A DNA stretch of 64,000 bases from Prorocentrum cordatum (GCA_963575745.1 CAUYUJ010021693.1:595768-659767); one strand, 5' to 3'; counted from the stretch's first letter, positions 48,398 through 60,865 are shown. The notes: a model not told the origin generated them from the sequence alone. Program-made: numbers and translations.

Positions 48398-48596
48398 CGC
48401 GGGGGGCGAGGGGGCGGGCGCGGCGGCGGGCAGCGAGGCGCTGGCGCGGACGGCAGCTTAGCCGCAGCTCGGGAGCAATGCTGCGCCGAGAGACGCGGCG
48501 AAACAGCGATTGGAGCAACGCTCAAGCGACAGCTGCGCGATTGCAGCGGGCGGCCGCGGCGGCGACAACGACTATGAGAAATGCACTTTTACACGC

Positions 48597-51500
48597 CTAC
48601 GCTTCGTATCTGTCCTGGCGGGAAGATCGCCCGCCACTGGCCCGCCTCTCCTCCGAGTCCCTCCAAGGCTGGCTCTCGGGCATGCCCTCCAGGACCGCGC
48701 GAGCAGCGGCGATCTGCGCTGGCGTGGGCACCTTTTGTTTATGGTCTGCCTTGCTCCCGCATCCAGGGGCCTCCCCCAACCACCGCCACAAAGCGGCCAA
48801 TGGTCGCACCCTCGATTGCTGGTTCCATGAACAGCCTGGATGGAGGCCACAGACGGCGCGCATGTCGTAGACGGCGAGGGCCTCGTTCTCGACAAGGCGA
48901 ATGTAGCGAGGACGGCCAGCCCCAGCGGGATGTGGGAGCTGCGGGTATCGGGCGACGCGCGGGCGCCTCGGCGCGCCCGCGGGGGCCGGCGGCGGCGCCG
49001 CCGCCGCAGCGTGGCCGCCCAGCGGCCCGTGCGCCAGACCGGCGCCCGGCGCTGCTGCGGGAGGCGCCTCCGCTGGCGCGCCTTCTGCTGCACCCTGCGC
49101 CCCGCGACCTCTCTGCCGCCGGGCGGCGGCGGCCTCCCAAGCGGCCTTCCAATCCTTCGCGTAGTCGGGCCCCTCATCCCCGCCACGCGCGCCGCTGCCC
49201 CCCCCGTCGGCGGAAGCCCCGCCAGGGCGGGAGTCGGCGAACGCCTGGAACCAGCCCGTCGCCAGGTCAACGTCCTTCTCGTGGAGGCGCGCCTCGTCTA
49301 AGTCCCGCTCCTCCGCCCCATCGACCGAATACTGCAGCTCTGAGCAACCCATGCGCGGGCGCGCAAGAAGTTCGACCCAGCGCAGCTCAGCCCGGTCGCG
49401 CCCGCGCACGCGTAAGATGTGGAGGGCGACGTCGATCTCAGTCATCATCTTCAACACTCTGCGGTCCTTCCTCTCCACCCAACATCGGCGCAGAGAGAAT
49501 GGCACCTCGGGGGGCGCCGCGCCGAGCCCGCATGGCTGCCCCACCGCGTCGCACTCGCAGAACTCCCCCGTGAAAATAGGACTTTTCAAGTGCGAGAAGT
49601 TGCGAATCATCGCGCAGCCTCCAGGCCCTGAAACCTGGAGGGTCATCATCTCCCCGACAGTCTTGCACCTCGCAGGGGCCACCAACAACCGCAAATCTTC
49701 CACTACGCCTTGGTACTCCCCCCGCAAGTCGGCGACGCCGCCAAGGCACTCTGCCGCGCGCGCGCAGCAAAGCCGCTCAGTTGGGAGGCCGCAGCGAATG
49801 AGTCCTGGAGGCGCCACAGCAGCATTGGACATTTCGTCAAACGACGCGGCCGTGGCCTCCACGAAGGATCCCATCTTCAGCTTCGCATCGACATGTGCTT
49901 GCACGGCTGCGGAGACAAGGTCCTCGGACAAGGGGAACTCGTCTGAGCCGAGACCCCAAGGCCAAGCAGCTTCGTCCGACTGGTCAACGTGGTCGCGACA
50001 GATGCGCACGTACTCGTGCAGCGGGTCTGGATTCATCCTCTCAGCCTTGTTCGCGCGCCGAGCCGCCTCTCTCCAGCTTCGCCTCTCGGCCTCGGATGCA
50101 GCCCGCCAGTCCACGGCCGCCTGTAGATACAGACGCCGATCGTGCTCTCTCGGGTCTGCCCATGGCGCCCGCGGCTGCGAATCTCGCAGATCAGCCACGC
50201 GACGGTGGTAAAACATATAATGGCCCAACCTCTTGCGCCGCTGGTTGCCTCCTTTGCCTTGGGCCCAGATCGGTTTCGAGTGGCCGCTCTTCTGCAGGGG
50301 TCGGCCCCGCTTGGTGCGCAAGTCGCGCCCGCGGCGCCTTCTCCGCCCCTCTTCGTGACAGCGAACAACCTCGGAGATCACGTGCTTGGCGGAGAGCGTC
50401 GCGGCGTTCGGAGGTCTGTTGTTTATCGTCTGGAGGTGGGCTCTCATCCGCGCAAAAGCCAATCCCACGCGCCCTTCAGGGCGCAAGTGGTCTAGGGGGA
50501 TTCCTCTTCCAACCCCCATTCTTTCCCGTTCGCGGAGGGGTCTACCCCACTCCCGCGCCCCCTACCCAGGACCTGGGCGCGGGGGCCCGCAATGGGTTAG
50601 AGCGTCAAGAATGGCCCAAGACGGCCCCTAGGGTCGCAGACCGCAGCCGTGAAAAAGCCAACTCGCCTGGGCGACGTTTCTGGATGGGCTGGTGGGGATC
50701 TGCGCAACGCCAACAATTCGGAATGCACCGTCGAGGCCATCGCGCATCTAAAGCATGCGGAGAGAAAGCGCTGCACCTCTGGCAGGAAAAGGTCGTCAAC
50801 GCCCGTGGTGCACATCTTCCTCAGCCTCAAGGAGAACCCCGAGTCCAGGCAACACTCGTTCGCCCGAAAGAGTTCTTCGCCTTCTGCGCGGCGGGCCCCC
50901 ATGTCCAGGGAGGCGTCCACGAGCCGCATGAGCCTCCATGGGTAGCCGCTCAAAAGAATGTCGAAGCGACGATAAAAGGACCCAGTGAATACGTGGACGA
51001 TGGCGTCTGCTTCGCGGAGGACCTCGCCGGGCCAGGACGCGAGGGGGCCGTGCAGGGCAAGCGGCAATCTCCACAAGTCGTAATGTCCAGCTGCAGCGGG
51101 GTCAAAGGCTGAGCTCAGCTGAGCGAGCGCGTCAAAGACGACGCTCTTGCAGAATGACGACAGCGCAGACCCCTTGGGGTCGAGCCAGCCACGCAAAGAC
51201 CCACGTCTGAAACATGCGCAATGGAATCGCATCCCCACGGCGGCCACGGCCACCCACAGGACCAGCCGTTGCCGCGCAAGTAGATCGGAGAGAAACCTCA
51301 TCATCTTGACGGTGCGAACATGCTGCTCACGCCTGAAATCCCCCAGGCCCGTTGCGCCGTTGCCGCTCTCGAGGCCGCCATCTCCCCGCCGCGTGGCGCG
51401 CGCAACAGCGCCGCGCGTCTTCTCGAGCGCGCGCGGCAGCAATCCACGCAAGGAGATCAACGGCAGCAAGACGCACGCGGTGGGATGCACAGTGTTCCAG

Positions 51501-52852
51501 CGGTTCAACGCGGGCACTGCAAAACGCCTGCGCAAAGGAACCATCACCGCCGCCACCGCTCTGTCGACAGACTCCTGCCTGTTCGCGCAGCAGTCGCGGC
51601 CCCTGCAATGGTGCACAGGCCTCTCTTGAGACACGTCGCCGGTGAACATCTCCTTGATCAAGTCGACCTCTGGCTTGGTGAGGCCTCTACGTTGGCCGCG
51701 CGCCGCTGTCACCTCCTCGTCCTCCACGTCCTCATCCATCTGGCGGTCGCAATGCCCGAGCGGCACGTCGAGCTCCCCCCTGTCCGCTGGATTCGGCGCG
51801 CCCCGCCGCACCTCCAGACCAGCCTCCTCGTCCGACAGGATTTGCCGCAGAGCTGTCTCGAGGGCCCGCAAGTTGGCCGCTGTTTGCAAGTGTCTGACAG
51901 TGGAAAACACGCCGCCGACGACCCCCGTCATGTCCCCGACCGACTGCAAACATATTGCGGTTTGACGCTGCAAACAAAAAGAAGGCAACAGGAGGACCCA
52001 CCAGGGCAACGTCTGCAGCAAATATTTGCACACCAGCCCGTTTGCGGCCACAGAATCGACGCTCGGGGACAAGCACGCCAGCAGCGCCGACGGCCAGAGC
52101 TCATCCATATCCACGCGCAACGCCCGCGCGAGGCCTCCGAGCATGCAGTCGGCGGTTGCAGATTCCAGCACGGACGGTGGGAAGATAAGCTCTTGGCAGT
52201 GGACGCGGAGGTCCTCGTCTTCCCAATGCAACACGCCGTGCTGTGTCATCACTTGCTGCCCACAAGGGGGCTTGCCGTCGTTCAGCTGCACAGTGAACTT
52301 GGTTTCGTCCCACTGCAGATGCATAACCAACCAATTGTGTTCTGCCCCAGGCGCTCTGAGCAGTTGGCGCTCTATTTGAACACGTTGGCTGTCGCAATAA
52401 AGCTCCGCCAAAGCCGATCTCAATTGGCAAACGAAAAGATGGCTGCCTTTGTTTCCGGTGCCTTTGAAAACCTTGGCGACGCTGCTAGCAGCCATCCGCG
52501 CATACTCTTTGCTGAACACTGCGCGGAGCATTGTCCGAGGAAGCCACTGATCCCACGGAAATCTTGGCGACTTCTTGCGCGGGCCTTCCTGCCCCTCCCC
52601 CATCACGTCCACCTGTCGCTTGGCATTGTCCAAATTGTGCGTGGCCATCTGCGCCTGCAGCTCCATGTCCAGCTGGGGCCGCGCATCGCCCCTAGCCCGA
52701 CGAGCTGCAGCGGCAGCCGCGCCCAGAGGCACCGGGCCGCGCCTGCCTGGGCGGGGCCCGGGGCGGCGCGCTTCTGCTGCACCTCGAGCCCCGAGCCCAT
52801 CGCCGCCCACGAGGCGACCCAACGCGCCCCGAGCAGCTGCGAACAGATCCAT
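48597..52852 (-). CDS. Large dinoflagellate-expanded protein with one introner-like intron
   Basis: Exon 1 runs 52852-50715 and exon 2 runs 50442-48597. Splicing out 50714-50443 gives about 1,327 residues with no internal stop. The start MDLFAAARGALGRLVGG is chosen; an upstream in-frame ATG is at 52909. The first third has WLVMHLQWDETKFTVQL and HWEDEDLRVHCQELIFPPSV. Later come a Cys/His cluster (PVHHCRGRDCC) and EECCLDSGF-type motifs. Exon 2 begins AHLQTINNRPPNAATLSAKH and has a basic stretch, then MFYHRRVADLR and ERRSWREAARRANKAE, which recalls an HMG box. I know this sequence style as a high-copy, uncharacterised dinoflagellate family, possibly transposon-derived. Both exons are fully open, unlike the decayed elements elsewhere. 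Confidence 0.6.
50443..50714 (-). mobile_element. Introner-like intron, copy E3 of the structured repeat family
   Basis: The 272-bp minus-strand intron runs from GTTGGCGTTGCGCAGATCCC to an end reading TTTTGCGCGGATGAG. It contains the family's right arm (50662-50700) and left arm (50461-50495), a hairpin-forming segment, and a very short remnant of the CCAAGATGGC minisatellite. The sequence ATCYGCGCAA occurs at both edges (50446-50455 and 50698-50707, one mismatch) and may be a target-site duplication. The GT and AG positions restore one frame across the gene (GAA TT|A GCC). Confidence 0.65.
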
Positions 52853-52941
52853 TCGGGCACATGACGACCAGCGCGCTGGAGCCACAAGGACTACAGATGC
52901 ACGGCTCACACGATAGAGGCCCCCAGCCTCCTGCTAGGTTT

Positions 52942-53000
52942 CTCCTCTTCCTTTTCCTCCTCCTCCTCCTCCTCCTATTCCTCCTCCTCCTTCTCCGGTT
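52942..53000. repeat. CCT-rich tract upstream of the large gene
   Basis: About 60 bp of TTCCTCCTCC repeats just 5' of the start of the large minus-strand gene, followed by ordinary DNA to 53.15 kb. Confidence 0.7.
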
Positions 53001-53145
53001 TGCTCGACGCGGGCCCGCGCGTCACTTCTCGAGCGGTCACGGGCGCCACCGATGACGCTTGCCACCATGCGGAAGGTAGCGTCGGGTAATGAGCAGGGGT
53101 GCTCCCTGGCTTGTCACTCACAGCAGTCTGCTTTCTCCTGCGCCT

Positions 53146-53590
53146 CCCCTCCTCCCCCCTCCTCCTCCTCCTCTCCTCCGCGTTCGTTACTTATTCCTCC
53201 TCCCGCGCCCCCCCCCCCCCCCTCTTCCTCGAGGCGGCCTGGCGCTACAACGTCTTGCAACGACCACCTTTGAAGCGGGGGTGCCCCCAGCATCCGTTCG
53301 CCGCACGGAGTGACCACATAGTGAGTACCTTAGCCTTCGCCTTTCTCTCCCCATCCTCCTCCCGTCCTGGTCTCTTCCTCCTCCCTTCCACCTCGCTTCC
53401 TCCTCCCTTTCTTCCCCCGTCCTCCCCCCGTCCTCATCCAATCCTCCTCCCTTCCCCCTTGCCCCTCCCTTCCTCCCCCCGTTGGCCCCCCTTCCTCCTC
53501 CTGTCCTCCTCTCTTCCTCTTCCCTTCCTCCTCCCTTCCTCATCCCCTCCTCCTCTCTTCCCTCTCCCGCCCCCCTCCCTTCCTCCTAGT
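53146..53590. repeat. Polypyrimidine tract
   Basis: CCTCCTCC, a C run of about 15 near 53208-53222, and CCTTCCTCCTCCC repeats. No gene is seen here. Confidence 0.8.
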
Positions 53591-53695
53591 CGCCGCGGCG
53601 CGGCAGGAAACGCATTCACAACAGTCGTTTCAATTATGAGCCGCCGCAGCCGCGGGGTGCGCCACAACCACAAAGGAGGAAAGATGTCCGCTGAC

Positions 53696-53875
53696 GAAGA
53701 CGACGACGACGACGACGACGACGACGACCACGACGGGCTCCACGGCGACGACGACGACGACCACGACCACGACAACGACGTCCACGACGACGACAACGAC
53801 GACGAACACGACCACGACCACGACGACGACGACCACGACGACGACGACCACGACGACGATGACAACGACGACCAC

Positions 53876-53907
<32 letters not shown>

Positions 53908-53956
53908 CGACGACGACGACGACCACGACCACGACCACGACGACGACGACGACCTC
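53696..53956 (+). repeat. (GAC)n trinucleotide microsatellite
   Basis: About 260 bp of GAC/CAC/GAG triplets. In one plus frame it reads as Asp/His with some Glu, inside a long open frame (53099-54403); in the minus frame it reads Val. The triplet periodicity explains the open frames, so I do not call a gene. Confidence 0.85.
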
Positions 53957-54378
53957 GGGAAGCCCTCTACAGATACCCTTGGGGTAATTTTGGGAGAGGA
54001 ACCTCTTGAAGCCTACTCGGCGTCCTCTCGGGGCCGCCTTGGAGCCCACCGGTGCCTCTTGGAACCTCTGCAAGCTTCCCCAGGCCGCGTTGGGGGGCTC
54101 TGTCAGCCCAGGGTTCCCCACCTCGTTGGGGGCGCTCTGTCACCCGACATCTTCTTTTTTTCATGTGCGAACGTTGCGCACGAAGCTCTCAAGGGAATAA
54201 TCCGCAGCGAATTGGCGCCGTTCCAAATGCCAGCAATTCGGGCGCGGCTGCTTTGCAGGCCGTCACCAGGAGAGGGAGTAGGGAGAAGCGCGCCGATGCT
54301 GCGCCAGAGGAGGCGAAGAGGGATGAACAGGTGGCGGGGGCTGCCTGCTAGTTGGACAGCTCGCGGGAAACAGATAAA

Positions 54379-54642
54379 TCACGCCGCTCCGCAAACTTTA
54401 TAAACATCCTCGACGCTCACGCGGTCGACTGGAAGTTTGCCGTCGGCGGGCGGGTACCAGCAAGTGGCAAACAGGCCTTTGTACCGTTGAGCCCTCGACA
54501 CCATGCAATCGACCATCTGATCGCCCAGGGTCACTGGCGTTTGCACCTCCCCCCTCAGCGCCCCCACCGCCCGCCCCTTGTCGGCGCGGTGGCCCCCCAG
54601 AAGCCTGCGCTCTGGATGAAACGGCAACCCCTTCCCAGACAT
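54379..54642 (-). other. Possible exon of unknown gene
   Basis: The frame has 87 codons on the minus strand. Its second half has balanced composition (VQTPVTLGDQMVDCMVSRAQ, RYKGLFATCWYPPADGKL, VDRVSVEDVYKVCGAA) before the stop. No partner exon or domain is recognised. Confidence 0.3.
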
Positions 54643-55207
54643 CAGACAGCCCTAAAAAAACAATGCCGCCCAGAACGTCATGGTTTTTAACCAAGACAAA
54701 GCAGAAAAACCAAGACATTGCAAAAAAAACGAAACAATTGTAGTTCTGGTGATATAGCGTGTATGTTGTCGTTGGTTCGTTGTGAAGATGTTGTGTGTAT
54801 GTAGACAGCTTTTCTATTATATGTAAGCGTCCAACAACAGACTGTTGTTGCAACCGCGTGCGTTGTGAGCTAGGAGCTGCGTCGTTGGGCGTTGGTAGTA
54901 ACGCCTCTGCGTCTCAAGGGTACCGGAGCACAGGCGGAAGCCTAGAGGATAGTTTGGCGAGTCAGGGCTGGGGGGCAGTGCGGACAGAGAATCCACCAGA
55001 TACGTAAACATGCGGGATGACGATGATTGTTTAGGCAAGGCAAACAGTTCTGGATCATCGTAAAAATGCGCGCGTACGCGACATGCGTTGCAACAACAAC
55101 GCAATCTCTTCTCATCCTGGGATGGAAGCTTCGCCCCGAAGGGCGGTGCCCCGAAGGGCGACCGCATGTAGAAAAATATGGGCCAGGAGCGACGAGTCTT
55201 ATTGTTC

Positions 55208-55374
<167 letters not shown>

Positions 55375-56087
55375 CAGTTTTGCACTGTAGCACGCAAGTG
55401 TGTAGGGCACCGCTCTCGGACGGGAACGTGCAGGGGCACCGTTCTCGGAAATGTCAAAGGCCTGCAGCCGGCGCCGCCAGGGGCCCGAGGCCTGAGAAGA
55501 AACGCGACCCCAAATCAGCAGGGCGGTGAAACAGCCCACGGTGGTGAAACATAAGGGTGGTGGAACACACATCATATTTGTATATATACACATGAATACA
55601 ACTGTATGCGTACGTATATGTTAAATGTATGGCAGTGTGTTTGTGTTCATGCATGTGTTGGCGTTGTTATTTACGGTGCTACATTATTATCACACGGTTC
55701 CCTATCCATTTTCCAATTATCCTTGCAATCGTTGCCAGGGAAACACCTGCAAAGCGGAAGTCGAGCAGAAGGGTTGGCGGCGGTGGTCTTCCCCGCCACC
55801 GAAAACACACAATAACGCAATCTGTGCCCACCTCTATTCGCCAAGTATGTTCGGATCCTTCTCCGTAGTCATCGGGAAATTCGACATGGAATTGTCGAAT
55901 GCGGTGCCGTGCACGCAACAAAACAAACAACGCAATTTCTATTCATCACCTCCCCTACTTGTCCTCCTTCTGCCTTGAATTCCTCCCTTTTCCCTCCCTG
56001 ATTTTCCCAATATCACCCTCAGGAAGGATGGAAATGCATAACGCGCGGTGGCGATGCTGTAAGTATTCCCAGACATTGAGCGTCTCG

Positions 56088-56138
<51 letters not shown>
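56088..56138 (+). repeat. 51-base poly(A) run
   Basis: A pure A run follows GAGCGTCTCG. Related GTCTCGA-type sequences are at about 56257 (GTCTCGAAAAAATTGAGAC), 56741 and 56833 (GTCTCGATTTTTTCGAGAC), the last two or three being short inverted repeats. Confidence 0.95.
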
Positions 56139-56139
<1 letters not shown>

Positions 56140-57998
56140 AGAGGTGTTACATAGTTTTTGGCCTCTCGGGGCCCTCGCTGGGCGTCGGGACCGTCAAAAA
56201 ACCACTCGGGATGAAAAACTAGTCCCAGGGAAGTGGTCGGGAGGTCGGGGGCCCGCGTCTCGAAAAAATTGAGACGTCGGATGTCTGGGTTTCCAATATG
56301 CTCACCGCGTGCGTGGTGATGCAGCCACGTGGGCTGCATGCGCGCCTGACGCAAAACAACAATCACGCAATCTCTGCTCCTCTTCGGAACGTTAAGTTGG
56401 CTAGAGAAAGCAGCAGCTGACTGGAAAAAACAGGCGCCCGTTCCGGCGGGGCCAGCCGACAACGCAATCTCTTATCATTACCCCGTCTGAATACTATGTC
56501 CCTGTCCCTTTCCCCCAGGGGGCCAAAACAGCGACCACGCATGGAAATTGTTGATGAAATCGTTCAAGCGCACCGTAGTGGCGATCCCAGCAATCTCTGC
56601 CAGGGCAGCAACAACAGAATAGTTGCGAGTGAAACGTTGTGAAACGGCACATAAAGTGCTCTCCACGGAGTCCGTGAGCCCGCGATGGGCGCCGCCTGGG
56701 CCAGGAGGCCATAGGCCCCCTGTGCCCTCCACACATCAGGCGTCTCGATCTTTCGAATTGTTATTTGACGGTCCCGAGGGCCTGCACGTGAAATCCCACA
56801 CCAACAAAAATCAGACAATCATGAAATATTGTCGTCTCGATTTTTTCGAGACACCCGATGTGTGGGTACGAGCAACAAACAACGCAATGTATTCTCATCC
56901 AATTTCCCCTCACAGTCCTTCACTCCTTTCTCCGCTACACACCCTCACCCCTTCTAAACTCGGATTGGGCGATGGGCTTCAACCGTTCACCGTTGCGCAG
57001 CAGCCTGCGCCTGCGTTGCAGCCACTTCGGTGCCAGAGCAGCGAACAACGCAATGTCTTCTCATCTATTGTCCCCCGCTTCCCTCCTCCTCTCCCACATT
57101 CCCGCTTCCCTCCTCCTCCCTCCTCCTCCTCTTCTCATCTAACTCGTAGAAGCAACAAGTAAAATCGATGGCCACGCAGCGCAGCTGCCTCACCGCAGGG
57201 GCCGCCTGGAAGCCGCTCGGGCACTCCAGACCGACAGAGCAAAAACAAAGAACAACGCAATCTCGTCTCCCATCTTTTTTCTCATCCGTAGAAAATCTGC
57301 AGCGCTCAGAATTCGCTCATGCTGGCCTCAAGCACCTGGCTGCCCCGCAGCCGGCGCCCGACGAACAACAAATCAACGCAATCTCCGCTCATCCATTGTG
57401 GGCTACATTTACCCTCCCCTGCCCCCAGGAATGCGAACAACAGCGCAATGTCTTCTCACCGCCAGGAAATACCATGCCAGGGCAATGCTCACGTCGCAAA
57501 TGGCACGCGCGCCCCTCGAGGGTGGCCAGCAGCAGCCAACCCGTCGACCATCCAGGTCGCGGGGGTGGAAGAGGTGGCGGGGTGGGTGGGAGAGGTGGAT
57601 CGAATGGGGGTGCTGGAGGGGACGAGGTAGAGGAGGAGTCGGCAAAACAAACAATCTCTTCTGACAAGCAGCGCAATCTCTTATTCAACTGTTTTTTTTG
57701 TGTTGGTGTTGTGTTTCGTTTTGCACATAAGCATTGTTGTTTGTTTGATGTGCTTCTGTATTGCACATATCGTCATTAGTTTGTGTGTTGTGATTCGATA
57801 AGTGCGTTTGGCAGTCAAGTAGCCCCGCTGTTGTTGCAAACCCCTTTCCTTGTTGAGCACATGCGGTGCACAGTAATTTTCTTTTGTCACGAACAGGAGG
57901 CGACGCGCAAAGGGAACAGATTTGAAGAGCCCGCACGCGACGCAAACCTTACACGCGCACACGTGCTCAAGATCTTCCCCACCAGAGGCGCACTGCGA

Positions 57999-59922
57999 TC
58001 AGCGCGCCTCGGGCAAGATCTTTTGCAACAGTGTGACGTAGAATGTTGGTCCCGCGTGCACGCTTTTCGCAGCTGTCCCCATGACTCGGTTCTCCTGCTC
58101 GTCCGCATATGTCCAATAAAAAAAGGGGTTGCCCTGGGTACTTGCTCTTTTGGCAAGGTCCCAGGCCACGTGAAACTTATACGTTTCGTGGCCGCCCCAC
58201 GCCTTCCACTCGCGCAGAGCTGTCACGATGTGGTTCTGGAGCTGTGAGAGAGCAACTGGCGGCATTATGCGGGGCGACCGTTTCACGACGACTTCCATAT
58301 CCACGAGCGCCGAAACTACGCGGCGAAGGTGCCGATGGCCTGCGCCGAGAAAGCGCCAATTCTCATCCGCTAAAATCCGAATGAAAGGCATCAGTCTCCG
58401 CGCTTGTGCAGCTTTCGCCTTCAGGCGGGGGCGCACGCCGCCAGCATTTAGCTGGTTGTACTTTAAACGGTTGATTATTGAATGCTTGCCGCGCGGCATA
58501 CGGCGCATTCTATAATGCGCCTTGAGGCGCCTGCGCAAATGAACCATGTTATCGACCCGCCGCCGCTCCACAGTGGGTGATGGGGGCCCCCAAGCACGCC
58601 TTTTGACGATAATGGGAATGGAGATCGAGGGCAGTACGTCGGATGAGGAGCAATGACCAGAGGATCTCAGAAGTGAGAGGAGCAGGTAGGTTGCGAACTC
58701 GGCATGCGTGCGGGCCCCCGTTCTTCAGCAGATTGCGCAAAATTTGCGTCAATTAGTTTCAGCATGACCTCACCAGCAACATATTGGCTGATGCCGGGGT
58801 CGAAAACGCGCATACAATCGAGGTGAAGACAATCGACACTAAACCCTCTGATGGTGAACAGCGGGCTCCAGAATTTAATGTTGGAAGTGTTTGCAGCGTT
58901 GAAAAACGTGAGCCAGCCTGGCATATCCACGCCAATGGACCCACCTGTGCCCACGAGGGCGTGCCAATCAAGTAGGCTTTCGTCGCAAATGACGATCCAC
59001 CCCACGGGCCAATGAAGTTCTGGAAACGGCCTTACCAGCGCAAAACCACCATATTTGCGCGAAAGCTCCATGCACCTTAGAAGCCTGCGCAGCTGGGCAC
59101 GACTTTGCACGTACCTTTTGGTCGCGCACGCCCCGAGGTCATCATTAAAATCGCTACGCTGGCGGGGGCGCCAAGGGCAGAGGGCCAACGTGCGGGCAAA
59201 ATTAAACATATCAGCGCGGGATGCGTTGCAACAAAAACACGGGCGCTGAACGTGCGTCCAATTTGTAAAACCGAAACAAGAAACATATTCTAACAAGTCT
59301 GCGCGATACTCCACGAGAGCGCCATATTTCCCGAAGGGGAGGCCGCGGTGGAGCTCGCGAAGCTCTTGGGAAAAAGGCTTTTGGTTGTGGTCCAGGGACG
59401 GAAACGTGCCAGCGGCGAGCGCCGAGAATGACCAGGCGATCACCTTTTGTATTACTTGCATCGTGCACCACCCTTTGCACGAGCACTGGCAAAGGTCAGA
59501 TTTTTTAACAGTGCAAATCAAATGTCGTTTTCTGTTGGGATCCACAGCCGAACTCCAATACCAGCAAATAAATGAATCTGTTTTCGAGAACGGAACTCCG
59601 TCTGAGTATAGCGTGAGAGGAACGGTGTCTGCGTGTCCTCTTTCTAAAACAACAGGGTGCGAAGCATACGTCCCAGGCAAATCATTAATATCAACAGTGT
59701 TGAAATCTGCAGGACGTTGCTCCAGCAGCTCGAAAAACCTCTCGCGTGGTAAGCTGATGGGGAAATCTTTATTCAAGTATCTCGATTCCGTATGTTTGCT
59801 CCACATGGGAACGGCACACGTGTAAAATGATGCAGCACGTCTCTCACCCAGTGCATGCCTAATGTGCTCAGCATAATGCCCACGACCCGGAGCGCGGGCT
59901 AAGTCTTCAAGGCCAGTGCCCC
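57999..59922 (-). CDS. DDE transposase-like protein (KDZ/Plavaka-like), probably two exons
   Basis: The main exon starts after an acceptor (GGTTTTGCAG|GGGGC) at 59922 and runs GTGLEDLARAPGRGHYAEHI, SHPVVLERGHADTVPLTLYS-DGVPFS, SDLCQCSCKGWCTMQVIQKV, YGALVEYRADLLEYVSCFGF and FSVDCLHLDCMRVFDPGISQ to about 58.74 kb. A second open segment (about 58603-57999) has MPFIRILADENWRFLGAGHR and GNPFFYWTYADEQENRVMGT. The spaced acidic motifs (LYSDG, VDCLHLD, YADEQEN) look like a DDE nuclease of the KDZ/Plavaka kind, which is family-level inference. An intron with acceptor AAAAG|GCGTGC near 58603 probably joins the parts. Both parts are open, so the gene may be intact. Upstream exons beyond the (CT)n intron were not found. 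Confidence 0.5.
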
Positions 59923-60044
59923 CTGCAAAACCGCTGGGGTGTTCGCATCTTCCAAATGCAAGGGGAGGGGTGAAAAGGAAGTGCGCAGGGGAGAGGGGGG
60001 ATGAGTGGAGGACAGCGATGAGGGAGGAGACAGGGAGAACATAA

Positions 60045-60047
<3 letters not shown>

Positions 60048-60075
<28 letters not shown>

Positions 60076-60076
60076 A
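60048..60076. repeat. (GA)n microsatellite in the intron upstream of the transposase-like exon
   Basis: A short (GA)n run on the plus strand (CT in the transcript), about 130 bp before the acceptor at 59923. Confidence 0.8.
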
Positions 60077-60327
60077 AATAAAAAGAGGGAGGTGGGGGAT
60101 GGAAGATGCTATACTCCACGGGGCTGGCCTGCATGAGTGACGTGGTGCGCTAGAATGCACACGTCAGTGGCCGCCCAGAGGCCACGGCGGTACCTGTCCA
60201 CCACGTGCTCTCGGAGGCCAGATCCGTTGCTTCGGCGGTTCAAACACAGGGCCCTGGCAGACGGGATCTAGACGGGATTTAAAACGTCATTCGAGGGGAA
60301 GGTCACCTTACCGTCCCTTCCTACAAA

Positions 60328-60482
60328 CAGGTTTACATGTGTATACGCACACGTATGTATAGATGTATGTACATACATTTGTACATACATACATGTGTGT
60401 ATATATATACATAATCATGTATACGTATATACATATATGTGTATACAGACATACATACACACATACATACATACATACACTC
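60328..60482. repeat. TACATA/GTATAC microsatellite
   Basis: About 150 bp of alternating purine-pyrimidine TACATACA, GTATATAC and CACATACATA steps. Confidence 0.85.
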
Positions 60483-60544
60483 GTATACAAACCACATCCC
60501 TCGGACCAGGGCCCTGCGGTTCAACCGCCGACGTGCCCTGGCCT

Positions 60545-60865
60545 GCAGCGCCAGGATCGCCACCCCCACTGCCTCCAGCGCCCACACCAGGAGCGCGACG
60601 CGCACTGCCTCCAGCGCCCACACCAGGAGCGCGACCAGCACTGCCTCCAGCGCCCGCGCGACCCCCTCCACCTCCAGCGTCGGTGGAGAGCAGGGCTGCA
60701 GCGGCGCGGGCTGACATGTGTGAACAACGACAACGTATCGTTTGAAACCGAAACGCTTACGGACAAACCCAGTGAAACCGAACGCTCGAAGTGAACAACC
60801 ACAACGTATTGTTTGAAACCGAACGCTTCAAGTGAACAGCCACAACTTATTGTTTGAAACCATGG
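60545..60865 (+). repeat. Two adjacent short tandem repeats (about 39 bp and about 46 bp)
   Basis: At about 60545-60665 a 39-bp unit (CACTGCCTCCAGCGCCCACA, then CCAGGAGCGCGAC) is present three times. At about 60716-60865 a 41-53-bp unit (GTGAACAACCACAACGTATT, then GTTTGAAACCGAACGC) is present three times. Confidence 0.8.

Noticed and set aside
51320-52864. A 514-codon plus-strand frame opposite the large gene
   Set aside because: The minus frame is longer, has better composition and continues across a valid intron. The plus frame is a shadow.
53099-54403. A 434-codon plus-strand frame with a very Asp/His-rich middle
   Set aside because: It is held open by (GAC)n triplet periodicity and the neighbouring CCT tract. 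No flanking domain or splice support is visible.
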